A DNA stretch of 6,600 nucleotides from Planctomycetota bacterium (GTDB lineage Bacteria; Planctomycetota; SKW154), in contig JAOAAR010000111.1 of assembly GCA_026418755.1 (NCBI GenBank), positions 1 to 6,600 on the forward strand. The letters are read 5' to 3'. Made by a program: the position numbers and the translations under genes. Position 1 is the first letter of the stretch. The number at the start of each line of letters is the position of its first letter. This document shows, one piece after another, positions 1 to 5,887 of the stretch. The notes under the pieces are model-generated. The model saw only the letters and a program-made list of their open reading frames with translations, was not told the DNA's origin and ran no database searches.

Positions 1-242
1 ATGTGGCACCGTCCGTTATCATCCGAAGAGAGAACTTGGGCATCACGCGAAAAGAAGAGGAGTTGAGCAAGATAGCGGAGGAAGTGTTGAGAGAGAACGA
101 CTCTGCTGTGAGGGCTTATAAAGATGGGAAGAAGACTGCGCTTAAACATCTTTTAGGCTCTCTTATGCGGAAGAGTAAGGGTAGAGCCGACCCAAAGGTG
201 GCTGAGAGCCTCCTTCAAAAACTTTTGGAGAGGAAGGAATGA
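1..242 (+). CDS. gatB: GatB, Asp/Glu-tRNA amidotransferase subunit B, C-terminal fragment
   Basis: This is the 3' end of a gene that begins before the window; the frame is open to the left edge and the first full codon is at 3. GatB is the tRNA-binding and kinase subunit of GatCAB, which converts Glu-tRNA(Gln) or Asp-tRNA(Asn) to the correctly charged amide form in the cytoplasm. The 79 visible residues match the helical GatB/YqeY tail. A helix with I-A-E-E-V-L is followed by N-D-S-A-V-R-A-Y-K-D-G-K, then a conserved-looking L-L-G-S-L-M-R-K-S-K-G-R-A-D-P block and a final V-A-E-S-L-L-Q-K-L-L helix. In known GatB proteins this region reads A-V-x-x-Y-x-x-G-K, then G-x-x-M-K-x-x-x-G-x-A-x-P. The catalytic core is outside the window. 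The stop overlaps the start of the lyase gene by four bases (ATGA), so the two are probably cotranscribed and translationally coupled. An isolated YqeY-like protein would show a similar tail, but the YqeY alternative is less likely because the reading frame continues past the window edge. Confidence 0.88.
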   Translation, partial: VAPSVIIRRENLGITRKEEELSKIAEEVLRENDSAVRAYKDGKKTALKHLLGSLMRKSKGRADPKVAESLLQKLLERKE

Positions 243-1723
243 GCATCAAGATAGACGGTGAGTCTCTTGATATAGAAGAGGTATGTGCTGTTGGGCGCGG
301 GGCTGATGTTGAAATAACGAATGACGGTTGGCAGAGAATCGTTGCATCTTACTCAAAACTGGTCTCGCTTATTGAAGGTGGCACGCAGGTGTATGGGGTT
401 ACGACAGGAGTCGGAAAATTTGTCTCTGTAAAAATCCCTCGCTCGGAGATGGGACAATTTCAGTTGAATCTTTTGCGCAGTCATGCTGTTGCGCTGGGCG
501 AACCGCTTTCGAGAGAGACGGTACGCGCTGCGATGGCTTTGCGACTCAACTGTTTTGCAAAGGGTGCTTCAGCCGTCAGTCCTGACGCTGTAAAAATTCT
601 CCTCTCTTTTTTAAAAAGAGATATAACTCCTGTTGTGCGCTCCCGAGGCTCTCTTGGTGCATCAGGTGACCTCGCACTTCTTGCGCAGATGGCGCTTCCA
701 CTGGTTGGTGAGGGGATGGTTATTTACAAGGGCAAAGAGATACCCGCCGAAGAAGCGTTGAGAAAGGAGCGCATTGTGCCGCTTAAGATGGGACCCAAAG
801 ATGCGCTCTCTTTCATTAACGGTACGAGTATGTTCACTGCAGAAAGCGCATTCGCCATATCCGAGATGAAACGCCTTTTTGAGGGAGTAGTGAACATCAC
901 AGCATTTATGTTCTTTTTATGCGCCAGTCCGCTTGTGCCACTGGATGAGCGGTTTTCGCTTTTAAGACCGCACAAAGGGCAAGCAGAGGTGGCGAGAAGA
1001 CTGCGTCTTCTGCTTGAAGATTCTCCTCGGTGTAAAGAAAGCCGCAAGATTCAGGATGTTTATAGTTTGCGCTGCGCTCCTCAAGTGTTGGGGGCGGTTT
1101 TGGACACGCTCTCCTTAGCCGAATCTGCCCTTAATACTGAAATTTCTTCTGTTTCTGACAACCCTCTTGTCTTCAATGGTGAGGTTTTATCAGGCGGCAA
1201 TTTTCACGGCGAGCCACTTGCTCTTCCTCTTGACTACGCTGCCATATCAGTTGTACAGTTGGCGTCCTTGTGCGAGAGGCACATCGCAAGGCTTATGAAC
1301 CCGGATGTGACAGGATTGAGTGCCTTTTTGTCGAGAAAGCCGGGGATAGAGTCGGGGCTTATGCTGGCGCATTATGTTGCAGTCTCGCTCTTAAACGAGG
1401 TAAGACTGCTTTCAACACCTGCCACAGTTGACCGTGCTGTTGTCTCTCTCGAGACCGAAGACAATGCATCATTTGGGATGATGTGTGCGCTCAAACTCCG
1501 AAGGAGCGTCCAACTCTCTGCAAAAATTGCGGGGCTTGCACTTCTCTGCCTTGTTGAGGCACTGGATATGGCTGAGATAGTGCGTTCTCTTCCGAGGAGA
1601 CTATTCGAGGAGTATCGCAAGATTCGCTTGCTCGCTCCTCCTCTTAAAACAGATTCCTCTTATTCAGATAGTGTAGAAAAGATTGCTTCTCTCATATTAA
1701 GAGGAGAAGAGGCAAGAGAGTGA
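239..1723 (+). CDS. hutH: MIO-type aromatic amino acid / histidine ammonia-lyase
   Basis: A complete 494-residue member of the HAL/PAL/TAL lyase family (usual HutH length about 505-510). These cytoplasmic homotetramers remove ammonia from an aromatic amino acid using the MIO electrophile made from Ala-Ser-Gly. The MIO triad is A141-S142-G143 in G-S-L-G-A-S-G-D-L-A. Other active-site positions known from Pseudomonas HAL are present in register: Y52 (Y-G-V-T-T-G), H82 in the HAL-type S-H pair, N194 (I-N-G-T), Q272-D-x-Y275-S-L-R278-C, F322 (G-G-N-F-H) and E407. The S-H pair and E407 favour histidine. However, the usual S-A-N-Q-E-D-H block reads S403-L-E-T-E-D-N409, so the substrate is not certain and the symbol is a family label. 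The start is the ATG at 239, overlapping the gatB stop, with GGAG at 227-230 spaced eight bases upstream. No hutU, hutI or hutG neighbour is visible; the next gene, 18 bases downstream, encodes an exported protein. Confidence 0.9.
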   Translation: MSIKIDGESLDIEEVCAVGRGADVEITNDGWQRIVASYSKLVSLIEGGTQVYGVTTGVGKFVSVKIPRSEMGQFQLNLLRSHAVALGEPLSRETVRAAMALRLNCFAKGASAVSPDAVKILLSFLKRDITPVVRSRGSLGASGDLALLAQMALPLVGEGMVIYKGKEIPAEEALRKERIVPLKMGPKDALSFINGTSMFTAESAFAISEMKRLFEGVVNITAFMFFLCASPLVPLDERFSLLRPHKGQAEVARRLRLLLEDSPRCKESRKIQDVYSLRCAPQVLGAVLDTLSLAESALNTEISSVSDNPLVFNGEVLSGGNFHGEPLALPLDYAAISVVQLASLCERHIARLMNPDVTGLSAFLSRKPGIESGLMLAHYVAVSLLNEVRLLSTPATVDRAVVSLETEDNASFGMMCALKLRRSVQLSAKIAGLALLCLVEALDMAEIVRSLPRRLFEEYRKIRLLAPPLKTDSSYSDSVEKIASLILRGEEARE

Positions 1724-1729
1724 AGTGTG

Positions 1730-1734
1730 GGAGG
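1730..1734 (+). promoter_or_regulatory. Ribosome binding site deciding the start at 1742
   Basis: GGAGG sits in the 18-base gap after the lyase stop, seven bases before ATG 1742. It overlaps the codons just after the alternative GTG at 1727, so it can serve only the ATG. This sets the N-terminus at the signal peptide. Confidence 0.75.
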
Positions 1735-1741
1735 GAAAAAT

Positions 1742-3022
1742 ATGAGGGCAGTTTTCTCTTTTCTTTTCACATTTGCCGTGTTCATATCTCTCTTCGCCCA
1801 GGATTCTGTTACAACAACAGATGGCAAGAACCTTCAAGGGTTGATTCTGGATGTGCGCGACGATTATCTTCTTTTGAAGGCGAGTGACGGTCAGATTCAC
1901 AAACTGTGGAGAAGAGAGGTAAAGGATTTCAATCTGACGACATTTCTTGCGACATTACTTCTTGAGGATGGGATTCGGGTGCGCGGACGGGGGGAGTTTG
2001 ATTCTATTAAAGTCAAGACTCTTTATGGCGTATTGAATGTTCCTGCTTCCGAGTTGCGCGGAATAGTTACAGCAAGACTCCGCAAACAGATTTTTATGAA
2101 GCGTGCTCAGACCGCTTTTGAGTCTCTTGTCAAAATCTGGGAACAAACCGCTCACCTAATGAAAAAGCAGAGGGAGAATGTTGAAGAAGAAGAGACAGGC
2201 TGGACAGGATGGATGAAGAGGTTTGGGTGGTGGGGTGGGAGAGGAGGAACTATAGTCGTTCCGACTGGTAGGGATGAGAAAGGAGAAGCCTGGCTTTCGG
2301 CAGAACTCGAGCGATTGAAAAACGGTTTGAAGGATGTTTATCGTTTTGTCGAGAATGAAGTAGAAGAGCGACTCAAAAAGACAAAACTGAAGATGGAGCG
2401 CGAGTTCTGGCAGAAATTGCGTGAAGAGGCGTTAGCGATTGAGCCATATGCTCTCGAAGAGGATGATCTCATTGTAACGAAGAGATTCGACATTCTCGGT
2501 AGGGCAGAGATTCAGAGGATAGTTCTTCAGACACCTTATGGGAAGGTGGAGGTGGCATTTGACAAATTATTGGCGATATCTTTTGGTACAACTCTTTCTA
2601 TTGTGAGGGAGATTATGTTGAAGCCGTCTGCCGATTTCATTCCTTTAAGACTATCTGTCAAAGAAGGCGATGCGGTAGAGGTGCAGGCTAAAGGTACTCT
2701 GAACATCGGAGGGACGGAAATACCCCCCATTGGCGGCAGTATGTATGGGCGACAAATCAGGGGACTGGAGGTGAAGGTAGGAGACAAGGTAATCGGTGGA
2801 GAGATGGTGAAAAAATTTGCTGCTCCTTGCGACGGTGAACTTTCTCTGCGGTTTGACCTCTCCGCTCTCCGCTGGGTTGACCCTGAAGAGATAGGTGGTG
2901 AGTTTAGTATCACTGTTATCATTCACGGTGCAGGAATTCCGCTACCTCAAGCGGAGCCGGCGAAATCCTCTCCTTCAAAAGGGGAGCAGATCAAAAGACT
3001 CCTTTTCGGCTCAGAGGAATAG
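1742..3022 (+). CDS. Secreted protein with repeated small beta motif and PA-IL-like C-terminal domain
   Basis: I do not recognise a named family for the whole 426-residue protein. Residues 1-20 form a short Sec signal (M-R, a Phe-rich hydrophobic core, likely cleavage after F-A-Q), so it is exported. Residues 21-110 look like small beta barrels. A 20-residue motif at 89-108 (I-K-V-K-T-L-Y-G, ending E-L-R-G-I) recurs at 260-279 (I-V-L-Q-T-P-Y-G, ending K-L-L-A-I). Between them, about 111-230 is charged and helical, possibly coiled coil, interrupted at 153-169 by a Trp/Gly-rich patch. Residues about 298-395 resemble PA-IL-like (LecA-fold) domains: V-K-E-G-D-x-V-E-V-x-A-x-G-T, then A-A-P-C-D-G-E-L-S-L-R-F-D, then a final G-G-E-F-S-I-T-V strand. 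The paired Asn residues that bind calcium in LecA are not evident, so sugar binding cannot be claimed. I chose ATG 1742 over an in-frame GTG at 1727 because GGAGG lies seven bases before it and the signal peptide begins there. Confidence 0.8.
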   Translation: MRAVFSFLFTFAVFISLFAQDSVTTTDGKNLQGLILDVRDDYLLLKASDGQIHKLWRREVKDFNLTTFLATLLLEDGIRVRGRGEFDSIKVKTLYGVLNVPASELRGIVTARLRKQIFMKRAQTAFESLVKIWEQTAHLMKKQRENVEEEETGWTGWMKRFGWWGGRGGTIVVPTGRDEKGEAWLSAELERLKNGLKDVYRFVENEVEERLKKTKLKMEREFWQKLREEALAIEPYALEEDDLIVTKRFDILGRAEIQRIVLQTPYGKVEVAFDKLLAISFGTTLSIVREIMLKPSADFIPLRLSVKEGDAVEVQAKGTLNIGGTEIPPIGGSMYGRQIRGLEVKVGDKVIGGEMVKKFAAPCDGELSLRFDLSALRWVDPEEIGGEFSITVIIHGAGIPLPQAEPAKSSPSKGEQIKRLLFGSEE

Positions 3023-3078
3023 TACTGTTTTGAGCGAACCGTTTGGCTTGGCAGAAGGTATTATAATTAGGAGGCGTG

Positions 3079-3084
3079 AAGGAG
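3079..3084 (+). promoter_or_regulatory. Ribosome binding site deciding the start at 3094
   Basis: AAGGAG lies nine bases before ATG 3094. A better-looking AGGAGG at 3069-3074 is only one base from the alternative GTG at 3076, too close to direct initiation there. The hydrophobic anchor also begins right after ATG 3094. The choice affects only six residues. Confidence 0.55.
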
Positions 3085-3093
3085 AGAATCTTT

Positions 3094-4620
3094 ATGCGTT
3101 ATGTTGTTGTCGTCTTAATTATTGTTCTCCTTCTTTTTGTTTTCTATTTCATCTTCAAAGGGTGGAAGCCATCCATCACGGAAAGTGGCAGAAGGATTCC
3201 ATCTGTTGAGAGACAACCTGCAAGACCGAAGCCGATAGAAGAGACCTCTCCTTTAAGACCGTCTAAACGACTTGATGTGCCGTCTGCTCCTGAAGCAGGA
3301 TTTGACCCATCTTTATACGGGACAATTAAAGGAACTGTCGTGGACGAGGCAGGTGGTGCACTTGCCGATTGTTCAGTTGCTGCATTTTCAGGCAGCCGTC
3401 TCATCTCTTCCGTTCTTACCTCCTCCGATGGAGGATTCGAACTCGCATACCTGCCCGAAGGCAATTACACCATCGTAGCGTCGAAGAGAGGTTATGCGGA
3501 TGGCTCCGCCGACAACATCCACATTGAGCAAGGTGAGACAAAAGATGGACTTGTAATTTCTCTTGTAAGAGGCGGAGTTGTGGAGGGGAGAGTACTGGAC
3601 GACATAGGGAAACCCTTATCTGACGCCTCTGTGGTTCTCTTTCCTGTTGAGCCGCTCCCAGGGGTAAAAACAAAACAAGCAAAAACAGACAAGGACGGTC
3701 TCTTCAGACTGGAAGATGTCTTCCCGACTTTACATAGAGTAAGCGCTTCACATCCTGACTGCATTCCGCAAGAAGCGGAGACTGTTTCTGTTTCTGTTTC
3801 CCAGACCGCCGGGGTGGATATAGTTCTTAAAAGGGGTGGTACAATTGTGGGCATAGTTACAGATGAAACTGCTGCACCTGTGAAAGGTGCGAATGTTTAC
3901 ATTATGCGTTCGTCGGGTGACCTCTTTTTGGGGCAGGCGATTGCTACCGACGAGAACGGGCGTTTCGCTATTCGTGGGCTTCAAAGTGGCAATGTGAATT
4001 TAAAGGTGATTGCCCGTGGGTTCAAAACAAAAATAGTCGAGGGCATCACCGTTATTGCAGGCGAAAGCACACCCGAGGTGACTGTTACTCTCTCTGAAGG
4101 ATTGTCTCTTGAAGGGATAGTTCTTGACGAGGTTGGTAATCCACTTAAAGGAGCCGATGTTTCTGCCTCCACCGCATCCTATTATGCGGCGCCTCAAAAA
4201 ACTGACGACAACGGGCGTTTCATCTTCAAAGGCTTCTCCGAAGAAGAGACTGTTGCAGTCTCTGTCAGAGCCGTTGGATACATCCCCGTAGTCATCCGTG
4301 AAATATCGCTTCCTTCGCCATTTCTTAAAGTCACCCTCCGTAAAGGAGCCGTTTTGACGGGGCGGCTTGTCTCAAAAGACGAATTGCCTCTGGATTTCAT
4401 CGTCGCCTGTTATCGGTTGGATGAACAGGGCAACCGCCATCTCGAACACCAAGAGTTCGTTAATAACTCGAAAGATTATACTTTCACTTTGAGAGAACTT
4501 CAGAACGCTGTTTACGAAGTGATTGTCCGTGCAAGAGATTATCTCGATTCTGCGCCTGTGCGGGCTGATTTAAGAGGCGGAAACTCCGATATAACTATCT
4601 TCATCGAAAAACGCCGCTGA
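3094..4620 (+). CDS. Membrane-anchored protein with five carboxypeptidase-regulatory-like repeats
   Basis: A 508-residue protein with an uncleaved-looking N-terminal signal anchor: M-R followed by about 20 Val/Leu/Ile/Phe residues and then K-G-W-K. A Pro/Arg-rich linker of about 50 residues follows. The rest, residues 76-508, is five tandem beta-sandwich units of about 82-90 residues starting near 76, 161, 249, 337 and 419. Each of the first four opens with G-x-V-x-D-x-x-G-x-P-L-x-x-A-x-V and has a central T-D-x-x-G-x-F-x-[IL] strand; units end in short L-x-x-G turns. This is the signature of the CarboxypepD_reg-like/transthyretin-like family, usually a non-catalytic extracellular or periplasmic scaffold. 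No peptidase or sortase motif is present, so it is probably structural or adhesive, projecting outward from the inner membrane. The fifth unit is degenerate, lacking the D-x-x-G-x-F core. ATG 3094 is preferred over an in-frame GTG at 3076 on ribosome-site spacing. The gene ends 15 bases before a convergent terminator. Confidence 0.85.
   Translation: MRYVVVVLIIVLLLFVFYFIFKGWKPSITESGRRIPSVERQPARPKPIEETSPLRPSKRLDVPSAPEAGFDPSLYGTIKGTVVDEAGGALADCSVAAFSGSRLISSVLTSSDGGFELAYLPEGNYTIVASKRGYADGSADNIHIEQGETKDGLVISLVRGGVVEGRVLDDIGKPLSDASVVLFPVEPLPGVKTKQAKTDKDGLFRLEDVFPTLHRVSASHPDCIPQEAETVSVSVSQTAGVDIVLKRGGTIVGIVTDETAAPVKGANVYIMRSSGDLFLGQAIATDENGRFAIRGLQSGNVNLKVIARGFKTKIVEGITVIAGESTPEVTVTLSEGLSLEGIVLDEVGNPLKGADVSASTASYYAAPQKTDDNGRFIFKGFSEEETVAVSVRAVGYIPVVIREISLPSPFLKVTLRKGAVLTGRLVSKDELPLDFIVACYRLDEQGNRHLEHQEFVNNSKDYTFTLRELQNAVYEVIVRARDYLDSAPVRADLRGGNSDITIFIEKRR
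3319..4617 (+). repeat. Five tandem Ig-like (carboxypeptidase-regulatory) domain repeats within the anchored protein
   Basis: The units begin at about 3319, 3574, 3838, 4102 and 4348. They are repeats at the protein level, with matching opening strands (G-T-V-V-D-E-A-G, G-R-V-L-D-D-I-G, G-I-V-T-D-E-T, G-I-V-L-D-E-V-G, then the weaker G-R-L-V-S-K). The DNA has diverged too far for long exact matches, so the array is old rather than a recent expansion. Confidence 0.85.
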
Positions 4621-4635
4621 AAAGGGACCTAAAAT

Positions 4636-4672
4636 AAAAAAACGGGCGATGCAATCAACACCGCCCGCTTTT
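4636..4672 (-). terminator. Intrinsic terminator between convergent genes, strongest on the minus strand
   Basis: A GC-only six-base-pair stem, CGGGCG at 4643-4648 with CGCCCG at 4662-4667, encloses a 13-base loop. Read on the minus strand it is followed directly by seven T, then ATTTT, the classic Rho-independent form; it would end the pseudopilin operon whose last stop is at 4693. Read on the plus strand the hairpin is followed by C and only four T, so it would be a weaker terminator for the anchored-protein gene ending at 4620. One element probably serves both directions. Confidence 0.85.
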
Positions 4673-4692
4673 ACTCTGGTAATATGAATTCT

Positions 4693-5247
4693 TTACGGTG
4701 TTACTGTCTGCGCTCTTGCATTTGTATAATAAATGATTCCCGCCTCTTCGGGAGTTGTTGCAGTGCCGAGTCCTTTCCATTCGATTGTATCATCGCCGAC
4801 AGTGACTGATGCGCCTACCGCTCCTTTGGGCCCGACGCTCCAAATAACATAAGTGGGTCGCCCTGTCTGCCCGCTTCCGTCAAAATTGTGAACAGAATAC
4901 TTATACTTATAGGGTCTTCCTTGTGCATCCGCTCTCTTCTCAAATGGGTCGGATGGCACTTCATTCACAAGACGAGGGTCTTCTCCCAAAAGAAGCCCTT
5001 CAAGAAAGTCAGTTGCAGGGTCACCTGTGTCATTAGCCTGAGAACCAACCGTATTTGAAGGATAAACATTGTGCTTGATGTAATACTGTTCAATAGCGGA
5101 GATTAAAGTTCGGATGTCGCCTCTCGCCTTCTTCTCTTTACTCTCTTGTGTTACTCCTACAACCGTTGGCAATAGTATTCCAATCAAAATACCGATGATT
5201 GCGACAACCAGAAGCATCTCAACAAGTGTAAAACCTACCTTCTTCAT
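4693..5247 (-). CDS. Type IV pilin-like / GspG-type pseudopilin, second of a tandem pair
   Basis: A 184-residue prepilin-type protein. The class III signal is M-K-K-V-G then F-T-L-V-E, so a prepilin peptidase should cut after G5 and methylate Phe, with the conserved Glu at mature position 5. A hydrophobic helix (about residues 6-30) carries the L-L-P-T-V-V-G segment and serves as the membrane and assembly helix. The following helix, D-I-R-T-L-I-S-A-I-E-Q-Y-Y, then V-Y-P, and the later V-P-S-D-P-F and Y-V-I-W-S-V-G-P-K-G segments, are the usual GspG plan (DIxxLxxAlxxYxxxxgxYP, DPWgxpYxY, SxGxDG). It is somewhat longer than typical GspG. AGGAGG nine bases upstream fixes ATG 5247. It lies 33 bases after the other pilin gene and should share its promoter. 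Other secretion or pilus assembly genes are not in the window, so type II secretion versus another pilus-like fibre is undecided. Confidence 0.88.
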   Translation of the reverse strand: MKKVGFTLVEMLLVVAIIGILIGILLPTVVGVTQESKEKKARGDIRTLISAIEQYYIKHNVYPSNTVGSQANDTGDPATDFLEGLLLGEDPRLVNEVPSDPFEKRADAQGRPYKYKYSVHNFDGSGQTGRPTYVIWSVGPKGAVGASVTVGDDTIEWKGLGTATTPEEAGIIYYTNARAQTVTP

Positions 5248-5256
5248 AAATTATAT

Positions 5257-5262
5257 CCTCCT
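5257..5262 (-). promoter_or_regulatory. Ribosome binding site for the second pseudopilin gene
   Basis: A perfect AGGAGG on the minus strand, nine bases before ATG 5247, within the 33-base gap between the two pilin genes. It shows that this gene is initiated independently rather than by overlap coupling. Confidence 0.8.
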
Positions 5263-5280
5263 AAAATTGAGTCACACTTA

Positions 5281-5769
5281 TTATGGTGTGACCACTGTGT
5301 AACTCTTATAATTGCCATCGAAGTAGAAATCTGCTCCTTCTGTTACAGATGTGTCAGGGCGAGTAACCGTTAAAGTCCCGTTAGTATCGATAGAGTAGGA
5401 GATGTCTTTGTTTCCTCTCGCATCGCTTCCGACAACATAGTACCTGCCGTTGGTGTCTTTCTTGTATTCAAGTTTTGTCCAGGGGTCATTAGAAGAAGCG
5501 TAGGGGTCGTCGGGTAAGCGAGGAAGAAGCGGATTAGCAACTGATCGTAGGTCTGCTTCGAGCTCTGTCACTGAGCCGTCTCTTGGAAGGACCCCCTTTT
5601 CGAGGGCATACTGTTCGATTGCAGTTCTCAATGTTCCGACATTTGTTTTGATTTGTTCGAGTTTGCCAGCGCCTGCCCAGCCGACGACTGTCGGAAGCAG
5701 AATTCCGACGAGTGCGCCAAGAATGGCAAGCACAAGGAGCAATTCAATCAGGGTGAAACCTCTCTTCAT
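5281..5769 (-). CDS. Type IV pilin-like / GspG-type pseudopilin, first of a tandem pair
   Basis: A 162-residue prepilin-type protein starting M-K-R-G then F-T-L-I-E, with predicted prepilin-peptidase cleavage after G4 and Glu at mature position 5. The N-terminal helix ends in G-I-L-L-P-T-V-V-G, identical over that stretch to the neighbouring pilin. Next comes V-G-T-L-R-T-A-I-E-Q-Y-A, aligned with I-R-T-L-I-S-A-I-E-Q-Y-Y of its neighbour, then L-P-x-D-P-Y. The globular C-terminal parts have diverged, yet both proteins end in T-V-x-T-P. The pair therefore looks like a tandem duplication followed by specialisation. The membrane-embedded helix would be processed and assembled into a pseudopilus or pilus. 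The start is ATG 5769, with AGGAGG seven bases upstream; an in-frame TTG at 5787 lies before that site and is rejected. It is the first gene after a consensus sigma-70 promoter. Confidence 0.87.
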   Translation of the reverse strand: MKRGFTLIELLLVLAILGALVGILLPTVVGWAGAGKLEQIKTNVGTLRTAIEQYALEKGVLPRDGSVTELEADLRSVANPLLPRLPDDPYASSNDPWTKLEYKKDTNGRYYVVGSDARGNKDISYSIDTNGTLTVTRPDTSVTEGADFYFDGNYKSYTVVTP

Positions 5770-5776
5770 ACTTTTT

Positions 5777-5782
5777 CCTCCT
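5777..5782 (-). promoter_or_regulatory. Ribosome binding site deciding the start at 5769
   Basis: AGGAGG on the minus strand, seven bases before ATG 5769. It falls inside the six-codon extension that a TTG start at 5787 would add, which argues for the ATG and for the short K-R-G prepilin leader. Confidence 0.85.
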
Positions 5783-5807
5783 AACAAAACTGAAAAAAAC
5801 TGATTTT

Positions 5808-5835
5808 ATTATAACACACTCTCATTTTTTGTCAA
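5808..5835 (-). promoter_or_regulatory. Consensus sigma-70 promoter for the pseudopilin pair
   Basis: On the minus strand, TTGACA (5835-5830) and TATAAT (5813-5808) are both exact consensus hexamers separated by 16 bases. Transcription should begin near 5801, giving a leader of about 32 bases before ATG 5769. A seven-base A tract at 5857-5851, just upstream of the -35, is placed like an UP element. No operator palindrome is apparent. This suggests strong, housekeeping-type transcription of both pilins. Confidence 0.85.
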
Positions 5836-5887
5836 GGAGAATTCACACTGTTTTTTTGTTCTGAAGAGTATTGTTTTCGTATGGCGG

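Noticed and set aside
724..1047. Minus-strand open frame of about 107 codons inside the ammonia-lyase gene.
   Set aside because: It lies wholly within a gene with clear family motifs and has low-complexity Ser/Arg content typical of antisense reading. Other open frames antisense to the large genes were set aside for the same reason.
3062..3067. TATAAT in the 71-base gap before the anchored-protein gene, as a possible internal promoter.
   Set aside because: No acceptable -35 lies at 16-18 bases; the region around 3039-3044 does not resemble TTGACA and the nearby TTGGCA at 3048 is too close. The motif may act weakly but cannot be supported.
5770..5801. The 32-base pilin leader, with two CAGTTTT copies, considered as a riboswitch or attenuator.
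   Set aside because: It is too short and too AT-rich for a structured sensor and has no stable hairpin or leader peptide.
5836..5841. GAATTC-type palindrome and nearby short repeats upstream of the pilin -35, considered as an operator.
   Set aside because: A six-base palindrome is expected by chance and no longer dyad or repeated half-site surrounds it.
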